Positions 32,320 through 40,944 of a stretch of 42,132 nucleotides of DNA are shown one piece after another; position 1 is the stretch's first letter; each line of letters opens with the position of its first letter. The notes beneath the pieces are model-generated. The model did no database searches. It was given only the letters and a program-made list of their open reading frames with translations, and was not told the DNA's origin. The DNA is from Thiobacillus denitrificans (GTDB taxonomy: Bacteria > Pseudomonadota > Gammaproteobacteria > Burkholderiales > Thiobacillaceae), in assembly GCF_001530125.1 (NCBI RefSeq), contig NZ_LDUG01000033.1, forward strand, positions 1 to 42,132, read 5' to 3'. Made by a program: the position numbers and the translations under genes.

Positions 32320-33219
32320 TCAGACCTGTGCGCGGGCGCGCCGGCGGTCGGGGAAGATGAAACCCAGCACCCCGTCCAGCGCAAACAAAAACAGCAGGCC
32401 GAAAACGAACAGCATGATGCCGGCAAAGTCGTGCAGGAAACCCTGCCCTGCCTCGTCGCCCAGATGGTAGGTCACCAAGATCAGTACCATGACGCGCACC
32501 ACGTTGGCGGCAAAGGCAATCGGCAGAATGGCGGCCATGATGATGAGGTTGCGCGCGGCGCTGGTGCGCTCCATCAGGTACAGATACAGCAGCCCCATGG
32601 CCGACAGGCTGAACATGGAATGCAGACCGGAGCAGGCGTCGGCCACCAGCAGTTGATACTGCCCGACGGTGAGCATGACGCCGCTGCGCGCGACGGGATA
32701 GCCGGCCATATACAGCGCCTGTTCGGCGATCACCGAAATGTATTGCTTGAGCGGGCCGGTGGCGGTATCGACCACAAAGCCCGGCAACGGGATCATGAAC
32801 AGCAGGAAGAACAACGCAAACCACAAGGCGCGCGCAGCGCGCACGCCCAGGGTGACGAGCAGCGCGCCGAGGATGACCGGAATCTGCGAGCCGACTTCCA
32901 TCAGCAGAATGTCCTGCGAGCGTCCCACGGCATAGGCCAGCAAGCCAAAAACCAGAAAAACCCAACCGGTTGCCGCCTCGACGCGCGTGGGAGGGACGCC
33001 GGCGCCAGCCATGAACACGGCCCGCTGCTGCCAGATCAGGAACAGGGTGACCACCAGAATGATGGGGCCGTGTGCGTATTCGTCGGTATTCCACAAACCG
33101 TGCGCCAGCATCCAGTAAGTGGGGCCGTACAGCACCAGCAAGCCGATCAGGATCGGCCACCAGGCTTTAAGGGGGGCCAGGGCGTTGAGCGTGGAGACGC
33201 GCGGGGCAAGTGTGCTCAT
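32320..33219 (-). CDS. xrtB: Exosortase B
   Basis: 299 residues from ATG 33219, which lies 4 bp after the stop of epsG; an upstream ATG at 33249 would overlap that gene. About eight membrane segments. The active site is complete: VADACSGLHSMFSL with nucleophile Cys196, ANVVRVMVLILV with Arg242 and GFLHDFAGIMLF with His263. Also DEYAHGPIILVVTLFLIW near the N-terminus and MIPLPGFVVD, both typical of exosortases. It is expected to cut the PEP-CTERM tails and pass the proteins on to the surface or EPS; likely substrates are the four PEP-CTERM proteins at 0.2-5.2 kb. Gene order epsE-epsF-epsG-xrtB-epsI matches the XrtB type. Confidence 0.93.
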   Translation of the reverse strand: MSTLAPRVSTLNALAPLKAWWPILIGLLVLYGPTYWMLAHGLWNTDEYAHGPIILVVTLFLIWQQRAVFMAGAGVPPTRVEAATGWVFLVFGLLAYAVGRSQDILLMEVGSQIPVILGALLVTLGVRAARALWFALFFLLFMIPLPGFVVDTATGPLKQYISVIAEQALYMAGYPVARSGVMLTVGQYQLLVADACSGLHSMFSLSAMGLLYLYLMERTSAARNLIIMAAILPIAFAANVVRVMVLILVTYHLGDEAGQGFLHDFAGIMLFVFGLLFLFALDGVLGFIFPDRRRARAQV

Positions 33220-33223
33220 GGTG

Positions 33224-34111
33224 TCAATCCAGAACGACGGCACCGACAACCTGCGCGCCGGTGTGCATGATTTTTTCTTTCAGCTCGGTCAGTGCGGCCA
33301 GGCGGCTGACGTTGCGGCGGGCGGCAATCAGCATGCCGCCCGCGCGCGCCGCAACCACCTGAAAATCCGAACTGAGCTGCGACGGCGCGGCATCCAGCAA
33401 AATGATGTCGTAGCTGGTTTCCAGCCCGGACAGCAACGCGCCAAAGCTTGGGCGCACCAGCAGTTCGGCCGGGTTGGGCGGCGGCGATCCGGCGGGCAGC
33501 ACGGTCAGGGTCGGAAACGACTTGACTGCATGTGCCTGCACGGAAGGCACGCGTTCGGCCAGGATGTCGGACAATCCCATGCCGTTGCCCAGGTTGAAAA
33601 TTTCATGCTGGCGCGGCTGCCGCATATTGGCGTCGATCAGCAATACCTTGCGCCCCATTTGCGCGAACAGCACCGCCAGGTTGGCGGCCAGATAGCTGGC
33701 CCCTTCGTCGGCGCGCGCGCTGACAATTCCCAGCGTTTTACGGCCATCGTTAAACCAGCGCAACAGCAATTCCGAGCGCGCCGAACGCAGGGCTTCGGCC
33801 TGCTTGCTGTAGGGTGCTATGGCGACGGTGAGGTCGGGGCTGAGGCCCGCCTCGGCGGCGGGGATATAGGGATATTCAAACTGGTGCGACAGCGCCTGCT
33901 GGATGTCGGCCTCGGCCACCAGGCCGAGTTTTTGCGCGGCCTCGCCAAAACGCAGGTTCTGCTCCTGTTGCAGTTTGAGCACGCGTTCCATGTCCTGCGG
34001 CTTGAGCTTGCCGGCATCCTGCAACAGCTTGCCGATATGGGAGTCGGCGCGGATGCTGGTGGCCGCCTCGACGATGCTGCCCTGCTCGCTGGCACTGTTG
34101 GGTAAATTCAT
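33224..34111 (-). CDS. epsG: EpsG, tyrosine-kinase-like chain-length co-factor
   Basis: 295 residues. An N-terminal ~90-residue type-II-secretion-E-like segment (HIGKLLQDAGKLKPQDMERVLKLQQEQNLRFGEAAQKLGL) is joined to a MinD/BY-kinase P-loop domain: RKTLGIVSARADEGASYLAANLAVLFAQMG, VLLIDANMRQPRQHEIF and YDIILLDAAP. The Walker A has ADEGAS where bacterial tyrosine kinases have GEGKS/T, so the usual Lys is Ala, and Walker A' has DAN rather than DAD. No Tyr cluster is present at the C-terminus. It works with EpsF in controlling polymer length, but kinase activity is doubtful. GAGG precedes ATG 34111. Confidence 0.88.
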   Translation of the reverse strand: MNLPNSASEQGSIVEAATSIRADSHIGKLLQDAGKLKPQDMERVLKLQQEQNLRFGEAAQKLGLVAEADIQQALSHQFEYPYIPAAEAGLSPDLTVAIAPYSKQAEALRSARSELLLRWFNDGRKTLGIVSARADEGASYLAANLAVLFAQMGRKVLLIDANMRQPRQHEIFNLGNGMGLSDILAERVPSVQAHAVKSFPTLTVLPAGSPPPNPAELLVRPSFGALLSGLETSYDIILLDAAPSQLSSDFQVVAARAGGMLIAARRNVSRLAALTELKEKIMHTGAQVVGAVVLD

Positions 34112-34143
34112 ATAAACCTCGGCTTATGCGGTGTGGGGGTACG

Positions 34144-35532
34144 TCAAGCCATCGCGGTACGGTTGCGATAAAACAGGCGGCGCAGGGCTTCGAACAGGCG
34201 GCCATTTTTCGACACTTCGGCCAGCACCGGAATCTCCAGCCCACCCATGATGTCCTGGCCGGAACGCACGCGCCGGTCCAGCAATTCGATCAAAAATCCC
34301 AGGCTGACGCCCAGCAGGGTGCCAAAAAACACCGCCAGCAACACATTGAACCGGACGCGCGGCTTGGACGCCTGGGTGGGCGCGATGGCCGGGTTCAGCA
34401 CAGCAATGTCGGTCTGGGTGGACTGCGCTTCCATGCGGCTTTGGCCATAGCGCTGCAGGGCCGAATCGTAGATGCGCTGGGCGTTTTCGAGATCGCGCGC
34501 CAGCAGGGTGGCTTCTTCGCGCTGCTGTTTCAGTTCCAGCACGTTGGTTTTTTGCCGGGCGAAAGCACCGGAGAGTTCGTTGAAGCGCTGGCGTGCCGCG
34601 CCGGCAGTGGCGCCGACACCGCGCGACGCAGTACTGAGCTCATTGGCAAGCTTGATCTTGTAGGTGTTCACCTCGGCCTGAAGACGAATCAAGTCAGGAT
34701 GGCTCGCACCCACGCGCTTGGCCAGCTCGGCCAGCTTGCCTTCACCCTGCGCCACTTGCGATTTAAGGCTTTGCACCACGGGGCTGTTGATGACTTCGGG
34801 CAGGTTGCTGCTATCGCGCGTGCGCGAGCTGGCATCGTACGACGCCGATTGCGCGGCGACCATCTGTCCGGCCAGGTCGGTCATGCGGCGGGTTTCGACG
34901 TCGAGCCGTTCTTCGGATTCGACCAGGCCTTTTTCGCGCTGATAGGCGGTGAGCTTCTGCTGGGCCTGATCGAGTTTCTCGCGCAACTGGACGATCTGCT
35001 GGTCGAACCAGGCGGCGGTCAGTTTGGCCGGCGCCACGCGCAGGTCGAGGCTGGTTTCAATGTAGGACTTGGCAAAGGCGTCGGCCACGATCTCGGCAAA
35101 CCGCGGGTCGCTGCCGGTGAAGCCGATGGAAATGATGCTGGACTCGCGCGAAGGCTCGACGCTCAGCTTTTGCAGCAGCAGGGCGCCCAGCCACTGCTCG
35201 ATCGAGCCCTGGCCATGGGTTGCCTGCATGAACTGTTCGCGGGTGCCGGGGTTGTTGGCCAGCTTCAGCTCGCTCACCACTTTACCGGCCACGTTCTGGC
35301 TGTTGATGATTTCGATTTGCGTGGCCATATAGCCGGGAAACATCTGCGACGGCAACATCTGGCCGGTTAAGGAATCCTTGCTCTTGGAATCGATGATCAG
35401 CGTGGTAGTCGCCGTGTACTCCTTGGGCAATAACAGGCTAACTGTCGCGGTCGCCGCGACGGTGAGCAACAGCACGCCGAGGATGATCCACTTGCGCGCA
35501 TTCAGAATCAGTAGGAATTGGGTAAAAGTCAT
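34144..35532 (-). CDS. epsF: EpsF, Wzz/GumC-like chain-length determinant
   Basis: 462 residues. TM1 at ~14-34 (KWIILGVLLLTVAATATVSLL), the Wzz-type domain with LPKEYTATTTLIIDSKSKD, MATQIEIINSQNVAGKVV and FTGSDPRFAEIVADAFAKSYIE, a long periplasmic coiled coil (~175-370), then the Pro-rich APTQASKPRVRF stretch before TM2 (~390-415). A polysaccharide co-polymerase of the inner membrane; regulates length and couples the polymer to the EpsE outer-membrane channel. 11 bp downstream of epsE, 32 bp upstream of epsG. Confidence 0.92.
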   Translation of the reverse strand: MTFTQFLLILNARKWIILGVLLLTVAATATVSLLLPKEYTATTTLIIDSKSKDSLTGQMLPSQMFPGYMATQIEIINSQNVAGKVVSELKLANNPGTREQFMQATHGQGSIEQWLGALLLQKLSVEPSRESSIISIGFTGSDPRFAEIVADAFAKSYIETSLDLRVAPAKLTAAWFDQQIVQLREKLDQAQQKLTAYQREKGLVESEERLDVETRRMTDLAGQMVAAQSASYDASSRTRDSSNLPEVINSPVVQSLKSQVAQGEGKLAELAKRVGASHPDLIRLQAEVNTYKIKLANELSTASRGVGATAGAARQRFNELSGAFARQKTNVLELKQQREEATLLARDLENAQRIYDSALQRYGQSRMEAQSTQTDIAVLNPAIAPTQASKPRVRFNVLLAVFFGTLLGVSLGFLIELLDRRVRSGQDIMGGLEIPVLAEVSKNGRLFEALRRLFYRNRTAMA

Positions 35533-35544
35533 TGCGGGGATCCC

Positions 35545-36339
35545 TTAGAACAGGCTTTCCTTGACGTAGACCACATCGTCTTTTTTCAGTAGATCGGCCA
35601 GCTGGGTGTCCAGCTCTTGCATGCCGCCGCTGGCGTCGCGGCGCAGAATCCTGATGCCTTTCTGAGTGCCGCGTGCGGTCACGCCGCCGCCCATCGACAG
35701 GGCCTGCACCACGCTCATGTTCTGTTCCAGACGGAACGCGCCGGGACGCTGTACTTCGCCGTAGATGTAGAACATCGGCTGGCGCGCCACGTTGATGATG
35801 TCGCCGTCCTGTACCAGGACGTTGCTGGCTTCGCCGCCTGGCTTGAACAGCGCGATCACGTCGATATCGCGGTATTCGGGCTTGCCGTCGCGCGTGCGCA
35901 CCAGGGTAACGGTGTCGGCGCCGTCGGCGATGATGCCGCCGGCCAGCGCCAGCGCATCGGAGACGCGGCTGACTTTTTCCAGCGCGAATTTGCCGGGCCG
36001 GTTGACCCGTCCCAGCACCGAAATCTGCTGGCTGCGGTATTGCAGCACATTGAGAGTGACGAAGGGTTCGAGGATGAAACCGCCCTTGCTCAGGCGCTGC
36101 GCGATTTCGGCTTCGCCCTGGGCGGGCGTGGCGCCGGCCAGCCTGACGTTGCCGATCAGCGGAAACGTGATGTTGCCGCTTTCGCCCACGCGCGCTTCGG
36201 TGGCGAGTTCCGGCTGGCCATACACCGTGATGCGCAACACATCGCCGGTGCCCATGCGGTAGTCGTTATCCGCGCTCCATGCGGGCGCCGCGAGCAGCAA
36301 CGCGCACATCATCAAAACACTACGCCACAACCCGATCAT
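35545..36339 (-). CDS. epsE: EpsE, polysaccharide export protein (Wza/OPX family)
   Basis: 264 residues from ATG 36339 (GGAGA six bases upstream; an ATG 12 bp earlier has no ribosome site). Signal peptide SVLMMCALLLAAPAWSA without a lipobox Cys. Poly_export domain DYRMGTGDVLRITVYGQPELATEARVGESGNITFPLIGNVRLAG, then two SLBB domains (QISVLGRVNRPGKFALE and FYIYGEVQRPGAFRLE). It forms the periplasm-spanning, outer-membrane export channel for the EPS. It is the first of the run epsE-epsF-epsG-xrtB-epsI with short gaps. Its spacer to epsL holds a dispersed repeat. Confidence 0.92.
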   Translation of the reverse strand: MIGLWRSVLMMCALLLAAPAWSADNDYRMGTGDVLRITVYGQPELATEARVGESGNITFPLIGNVRLAGATPAQGEAEIAQRLSKGGFILEPFVTLNVLQYRSQQISVLGRVNRPGKFALEKVSRVSDALALAGGIIADGADTVTLVRTRDGKPEYRDIDVIALFKPGGEASNVLVQDGDIINVARQPMFYIYGEVQRPGAFRLEQNMSVVQALSMGGGVTARGTQKGIRILRRDASGGMQELDTQLADLLKKDDVVYVKESLF

Positions 36340-36419
36340 CGTTCTCTCCATTCGGCGGCAACTGCAATGGCTGCCGCGCCCTTACTTGAAATTGTGTGCT
36401 GCATAACCAGTCGAAAACT

Positions 36420-36527
36420 GGCGATCCAGCGCTTGGTCTACAACCACATGGCGCACCCTGAAGGACACGTGTGCCTGCCGCGCGGCCATGCTCCTCGCAA
36501 TGACGACTTGTTCATGGCCTCCTTAAA
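36420..36527. repeat. Degenerate MITE-like repeat between epsE and epsL
   Basis: GCGATCCAGCGCTTGG ... CGCGCGGCCATGCTCCTCGCAATGAC resembles the GTCATTGCGAG palindrome of 4324-4451 and 8336-8465, and the end GACTTGTTCATGGCCTCCTTA resembles the terminal repeat seen at 1378 and 8446. It lies at the 3' end of epsL and upstream of epsE. Confidence 0.5.
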
Positions 36528-37713
36528 AATCTGCCCGAACACTAACAAAGGCCCCGTGAAAGTTGTAATCGTTGGCAGTCATATTGGAATCGCGACGCCC
36601 GGCCAGCAGGCCGACATCGATTATGGCCATGCGCACAGGGGCATAACGCATCGACAGCGAGCCTCCCAGGGTGTCCTCATCGCGCTGTTGAAGGCCCGGC
36701 ACAACCAGTCCGGTATCGCCCTGGAAGCTGCGGTTCTCAAACGTGGCGCCTGCGCGCAGGGTGATTTTTTCGGTGGCCCGCCAGGCTGCGCCGAGGCTGG
36801 TTCCGGTGTTCAATTGATAGGTGGCGTTGAGATCGTCCGAGTTTGCGATTTCACGATAGAGCGCCCAGTTCAGAGCGGTTTTTCCGGTTGGAAAATAATC
36901 GGCCGACAGTCGCCCCGCCAAACCGGAAAAATCACGCTGTGCCAGCGTATCGTTCTCGCGTTTCACATAACCCGCTTTCGCGTGCGCAACCACCTTGCCG
37001 GTTACGTTCCAGTCGCCCAGAAGGTTGTATTCAGTCTGCGTATAGGTGCGGTCGACGAACGTGTTTGGCAAGCGGTGGGGGTATTCGCCCTCCACGCGCA
37101 GCATCTGGCCGCGCAGCTTGCTGCCCTTGGGTGTGGCATAACCCAGCGTGGCCGAAACGCTTTGATCTTCATAATCCAGCGGCGCCTGCTGCACGGTGCT
37201 GTTGGTCAACGTGGCCGCTGCCGCGCCCAGCCCCACATTCCAGCGCGGATGAAACTGCCAGTCGGCACTGGCAAACCGGTTGTCGCGGGTGATCTGGTTG
37301 TTGATACGCAGGCCCACCAGATCACTGAAGCTGCTTTGCGTGACGCTCTCGGTTGCGCCCACCTGGCCCGACCAGTGGTTGCCCAGCCGCCAGTTCCATT
37401 TCAATTGATAATCCGAGCCGTCGTAATCCAGCTGGGTGTTACGCGCAAAACGTACCTGATTTTTGCTCGCACTGGCGATGATGCGCTGGCGCCCCGGCTG
37501 CCAGTCCATATTCAGCCCGGCGCTGAGCACGCCATACTGGTCGGATCGCTGCGGCACCAATGCATATTCGCTCTCGGCGAGACGAAACAGATTGCTGTCG
37601 TAATTGCGGGTGTAGGAGACGAACGGGCGAAAGGTGTCACCCTCCTTCGCCTGCGCAGGCAGGGCCAGCAGCGCGCCCAGCACAATGCTTGCGTACGGCA
37701 GCAGATTGCTCAC
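36523..37713 (-). CDS. epsL: EpsL, XrtB-associated outer-membrane beta-barrel protein
   Basis: 396 residues from GTG 37713: GGAG lies seven bases upstream and the GTG overlaps the stop of the CAAX protease gene (GTGA). Signal peptide NLLPYASIVLGALLALPAQA, then a run of amphipathic beta strands with alternating hydrophobic residues (FVSYTRNYDSNLFRLAE, WRLGNHWSGQVGATESV, WNVTGKVVAHAKAGYVKREND) ending in FHGAFVSVRADF with a C-terminal Phe, the mark of outer-membrane proteins. It matches the EpsL family of XrtB clusters and probably forms part of the outer-membrane exit. The open frame to 38217 belongs to another gene's shadow. Confidence 0.85.
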   Translation of the reverse strand: MSNLLPYASIVLGALLALPAQAKEGDTFRPFVSYTRNYDSNLFRLAESEYALVPQRSDQYGVLSAGLNMDWQPGRQRIIASASKNQVRFARNTQLDYDGSDYQLKWNWRLGNHWSGQVGATESVTQSSFSDLVGLRINNQITRDNRFASADWQFHPRWNVGLGAAAATLTNSTVQQAPLDYEDQSVSATLGYATPKGSKLRGQMLRVEGEYPHRLPNTFVDRTYTQTEYNLLGDWNVTGKVVAHAKAGYVKRENDTLAQRDFSGLAGRLSADYFPTGKTALNWALYREIANSDDLNATYQLNTGTSLGAAWRATEKITLRAGATFENRSFQGDTGLVVPGLQQRDEDTLGGSLSMRYAPVRMAIIDVGLLAGRRDSNMTANDYNFHGAFVSVRADF

Positions 37714-38369
37714 CAGAAACTCCACTGGCCTGTGGCCGCCACGTAAGCGCCCAGCGCGCCGTTGGTGACGGCATGCGCAATGATGGGCGCCCACAGGTTG
37801 CGCGTGCGGATATACAGCCAGCCATACGCCAGTCCGGCGATCAGCCCGGCCAGCCATTGCAGGTGTTCGACGGCAAACAGCGCGCTGGTGATGAGCAGCG
37901 CCTTCAGGCCAATCCTCGCTGGATGCAGGTTCAGAAAATCGGGCTGCTGTACCCAGCGCTGAATAAACGAACGCCAGAACAGTTCTTCCATGACCGGCAC
38001 CACCAGCACGGCACCGGCAATGCGGAACGCGACCAGCATCCAGTCGAGGCGGCCAGCCTCGTCGGTGGGGTTGTAGCCTTCGCCCGGCTCGCCGAGCAGC
38101 ATCCAACTGGCGTCGAGATTGACCCACAGAACCAGCACCACGACGCCCACACTGACCGACAGCAGCAGGTGCCTTACCGGCAGACCATACGACCTGAGTT
38201 CGGCGTAATGGCGCCACAGTACCGCCAGCGCCAGCGTCACCAATCCGGCCTTCACCGGATACAGCCAGCGCACGTCGAAGCCGGGCGCCCAGTCGGGCAA
38301 CAGACCTTCCAGCACCAGCATGACGATATATAGCCCGAACGGCAGGCTGCGAACGAATAGGGGGAACAT
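37710..38369 (-). CDS. Exosortase-locus CAAX protease (CPBP/Abi family)
   Basis: 219 residues, about six to seven membrane segments. Abi/CPBP motifs: MEELFWRSFIQRW (EE-x3-R, residues ~127-133), LFAVEHLQWLAGL (F-x3-H) and IIAHAVTNGALGAYV (H-x3-N). This fits the PEP-CTERM-locus CAAX-protease-like family. The role in the EPS/PEP-CTERM pathway is unknown; these proteins are intramembrane metalloproteases by family. The start at 38369 lies directly after a terminator hairpin (38371-38404) and has no visible ribosome site, so a later start (e.g. the Met at residue 17) or read-through is possible. It overlaps epsL by 4 bp. Confidence 0.85.
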   Translation of the reverse strand: MFPLFVRSLPFGLYIVMLVLEGLLPDWAPGFDVRWLYPVKAGLVTLALAVLWRHYAELRSYGLPVRHLLLSVSVGVVVLVLWVNLDASWMLLGEPGEGYNPTDEAGRLDWMLVAFRIAGAVLVVPVMEELFWRSFIQRWVQQPDFLNLHPARIGLKALLITSALFAVEHLQWLAGLIAGLAYGWLYIRTRNLWAPIIAHAVTNGALGAYVAATGQWSFW

Positions 38370-38370
38370 G

Positions 38371-38404
38371 GCTAAAAACGGGCGCGGTTTGTCGCCGCGC
38401 CCGT
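38371..38404 (-). terminator. Rho-independent terminator between epsD and the CAAX protease gene
   Basis: On the minus strand ACGGGCGCGG-CGACAAA-CCGCGCCCGT, a perfect 10-bp stem, is followed by TTTTTAGC. It stands 4 bp after the epsD stop and 2 bp before the next start codon, so it would split the cluster or reduce downstream expression. Confidence 0.75.
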
Positions 38405-38408
38405 CAGA

Positions 38409-39356
38409 TTATTTCAGGCCGGAAATCCCTTTGCTGATCGCATCGGCGTCAGCATCGGAAGCGATTTTTTCCGTCGGTGCGACGGCTGTCTGAGCAGGTG
38501 CTTCCTTGCCCGCATCGACGAACTCGCCCATATATTCGATCCTGGCAGCAGCCTTCAGCGCATCCAGCTCGTCCTTGGCCGCCTTTTGGCGTGTCTGCGT
38601 CTGCAGCAGGCGCGTGATCGCGGGCTTGGCCTGCTCCAGCGTCACCGGCTGCGCCTGCGAACCGGCAAGCACGATCACCAGCAGGCCATCCGGCGCGTTC
38701 ACCACCATCGCCTGACCGTCCGGCATTTCGGCCAGTTTGGGCAGAATTGCCAGCGGCAACTGCTCGGCCGGCTTCACGCCCTGCGCCGCTTTCGCCGGCA
38801 GGTTTTCAGCCTTCAGCCATGCGGCAAAATCGTTCAGCGTTTTGGAGGCGGTCAACTGCGCGCGAATCGCGTCGTGTTTCTCTTTCGGCGCCTTGATCGA
38901 GATTTCCTGCAGGCGATACACCTTGCGCCTGGAAAACAGTTCCGGATGCGTGCTGAAATAGCCGGTCACCTCGGCTTCGCTCGGCTCGGCCGGCGTACCC
39001 AGCTTGCGGCCCATATAGGCCTCGGCCAGGATCTGGCGGCGCGCCGCATCCAGCGCCTGCACCACCGTGGGGTCGCGGTCCAGCTTGTCGGTCTGCGCCT
39101 GCTGCACCAGCACTTCCTGATCCACCAGGTTGCGCACCACCTGCAGCGAAGCTGGCCTGGATTGCTCACTATCCAGATTGGGAATGCGCTGCAGCGCATA
39201 ATTCACCTGATGCACCGTCAGCTCGGTGCCGTTGACCCTGGCCGCGACCTGCGTCGGGGCTTTTTCGCCAGCAGCCGCCTCCTTCTTGCCATCGCCGCAG
39301 CCGACAACCAGTGCCGCAATCAACAACGGTATATATATCTTCCTGAAATCGCGCAT
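38409..39356 (-). CDS. epsD: EpsD, peptidyl-prolyl cis-trans isomerase family lipoprotein
   Basis: 315 residues from ATG 39356 (AAGGAAAA upstream). Lipoprotein signal: MRDFRKIYIPLLIAALVVGCGDG, lipobox VVGC. SurA/PpiC-like N-terminal region VAARVNGTELTVHQVNYALQRIPNL and a helical part (LVDQEVLVQQAQTDKLDRDPTVVQALDAARRQILAEAYM), then the degenerate rotamase domain (~145-245, VYRLQEISIK, MPDGQAMVVNAPDGLLVIVLAGS) and a variable acidic tail. It probably acts as a periplasmic chaperone for secreted or outer-membrane EPS components. The open frame reaching 39935 upstream is an artefact over the next gene. Confidence 0.88.
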   Translation of the reverse strand: MRDFRKIYIPLLIAALVVGCGDGKKEAAAGEKAPTQVAARVNGTELTVHQVNYALQRIPNLDSEQSRPASLQVVRNLVDQEVLVQQAQTDKLDRDPTVVQALDAARRQILAEAYMGRKLGTPAEPSEAEVTGYFSTHPELFSRRKVYRLQEISIKAPKEKHDAIRAQLTASKTLNDFAAWLKAENLPAKAAQGVKPAEQLPLAILPKLAEMPDGQAMVVNAPDGLLVIVLAGSQAQPVTLEQAKPAITRLLQTQTRQKAAKDELDALKAAARIEYMGEFVDAGKEAPAQTAVAPTEKIASDADADAISKGISGLK

Positions 39357-39535
39357 TATCGTTTTCCTCTTCATCCGGATTGTTGGCCAGTATGTGGCGC
39401 GAATGTTACGAGACGGTTTCAAATTTGTAGCAATACGAGGTGCGGCCGCTGTCAATGCCCAAGCCATGTCGCGCGTTTCCGGATGTTTCATACGTTCCAG
39501 CGCAGGCCGGAACGGATGTGCAACGGATTGATCTG

Positions 39536-40918
39536 CTAATACGCGCTCTGGTCGCGCCAGACGACAGCAAGCGTTTTGCTTATGATCATGAGGTCGAACA
39601 CGAGCGACCAGTTGCGCATGTAATCGATGTCGTACTGGACGCGGGCGCGCATCTTGTCGAGGGTTTCGGTTTCGCCACGCAGGCCGTTGACCTGCGCCCA
39701 GCCGGTGATGCCGGGTTTGACCTTGTGGCGCAGCATGTAGCCCTTGATGAGCTTGCGGTACTGCTCGTTGTGGGCAACGGCGTGGGGGCGCGGGCCGACG
39801 ACGCTCATGCGACCCTGCAGGACGTTGATGAACTGCGGCAGTTCGTCGAGCGAGGTGCGGCGGATGAAGGCGCCGAAGGGGGTAATGCGGATGTCGCAGC
39901 GGCTGGCCTGGTTGATGATGCCGCCGTCCTCGCACACAGTCATGGAGCGAAATTTGTAAACAAGAATTTCCTGGCCGTCGAGGCCGTAGCGCCGCTGCTT
40001 GAAGATGACGGGGCCAGGCGAGGACAGCTTGACGCCGACGGCCAGGATGAGCAGCAGCGGCCAGATCATCAGCAGGATGAGGCTGGCGATGACAACGTCG
40101 CTGATGCGCTTTCCGATGCCGCTGACGCCGAGGGTGGGCGATTCGGTGAGGGCGACGACGGGCATGCCGTGAATGTGATCGACACGCGCCTGGATAAGGT
40201 CGGAGACGAAAATGTCCGGCACAAAATAGACCGATGCGGTGGTGTCGCGCAGGGCGTCGAGCAGGCTCAGGGTGCGCGGGTGCGCGGCCATGGGTAGAGT
40301 GATGTAGAGAAGGTCGATGCCGTTGCGGTTGACGTAGTCGGGTATGTCGATCAGCCGCCCCAGCAGTTGTTTCGGGTTGGCGAGCTGGGTGCGCTCGATT
40401 GTCCGGTCGTCGAAAAAGCCGACCACATCCACCCCCAGCGCGAGGTCGTTAGCAAAGCGCCCGCGCAATTCCGTGCCCAGATGCCCCGCGCCGACAATGA
40501 GGGCGCGGCGGCGCCCGCCTTCCAGCAGCAGTAAACGCGGCAGCAGCTTGCGTGTGATGCGATGCGCAACCCACATGGCAACAGGGGTGGCGAGCACCCA
40601 CGCCAGAACCAGATCAGGCGGAAAATGATCGAGATAGCCGGTAGAATAACCGAACAGCAGGATCAGGCCGGACAAGAAGAACCAGGGTATGACGACTTCG
40701 TTCCAGAAGGCGCGCAGGGTGACTTCGGGCCATTTGCCGGGAAAGGTCAGGGTGAAGACGATCAGGGCCAGGATGGGATACGGCCCGCGGAAGGGTTCTT
40801 CGAAATACAGCGTGCAGCCGATCAGCACCAGCACAGCCACAAAAGGGTCGAGCAGGCTTTTGGTCAGCGACACAACTGAAAGCTGCTGCCGGAACAGCCA
40901 CTGATTATGATTTGTCAT
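39536..40918 (-). CDS. wcaJ: Undecaprenyl-phosphate glucose phosphotransferase (initiating enzyme)
   Basis: 460 residues from ATG 40918. N-terminal four hydrophobic segments and a CoA-binding-like domain (GRRRALIVGAGHLGTELRGRFANDLALGVDVVGFFDDR), a fifth membrane segment (ISDVVIASLILLMIWPLLLILAVGVKL) and the Bac_transf catalytic domain: SSPGPVIFKQRRYGLDGQEILVYKFRSM, RRTSLDELPQFINVLQGRMSVVGPRPH, KPGITGWAQVNGLRGET and YDIDYMRNWSLVFDLMI. It moves a hexose-1-phosphate (glucose or galactose) to undecaprenyl phosphate to start the repeat unit. It is the first EPS gene in transcription order. In the methanolan-type loci this is EpsB. Confidence 0.93.
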   Translation of the reverse strand: MTNHNQWLFRQQLSVVSLTKSLLDPFVAVLVLIGCTLYFEEPFRGPYPILALIVFTLTFPGKWPEVTLRAFWNEVVIPWFFLSGLILLFGYSTGYLDHFPPDLVLAWVLATPVAMWVAHRITRKLLPRLLLLEGGRRRALIVGAGHLGTELRGRFANDLALGVDVVGFFDDRTIERTQLANPKQLLGRLIDIPDYVNRNGIDLLYITLPMAAHPRTLSLLDALRDTTASVYFVPDIFVSDLIQARVDHIHGMPVVALTESPTLGVSGIGKRISDVVIASLILLMIWPLLLILAVGVKLSSPGPVIFKQRRYGLDGQEILVYKFRSMTVCEDGGIINQASRCDIRITPFGAFIRRTSLDELPQFINVLQGRMSVVGPRPHAVAHNEQYRKLIKGYMLRHKVKPGITGWAQVNGLRGETETLDKMRARVQYDIDYMRNWSLVFDLMIISKTLAVVWRDQSAY

Positions 40919-40925
40919 CACTTCC

Positions 40926-40944
40926 TTGCATCGTGAAGATGCAA
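40926..40944 (-). promoter_or_regulatory. Hairpin abutting the ribosome-binding site of the first EPS gene
   Basis: On the minus strand TTGCATC-TTCAC-GATGCAA is a perfect 7-bp stem. The last bases of its 3' arm join directly to GGAAGTG-ATG, so the Shine-Dalgarno region partly lies in the stem. It could limit initiation at 40918. A second palindrome, GCCTGC-AC-GCAGGC, is about 30 bp upstream. Confidence 0.45.

Noticed and set aside
34126..35370. Plus-strand open frame of 414 codons
   Set aside because: Antisense shadow of epsF.
35617..37746. Plus-strand open frame of 709 codons
   Set aside because: Antisense to epsE and epsL, both recognised families; its composition is shadow-like and it crosses the intergenic repeat.
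39357..39935. N-terminal extension of epsD
   Set aside because: The extra part is an out-of-frame read of the phosphotransferase gene; the lipoprotein signal and ribosome site fix the start at 39356.
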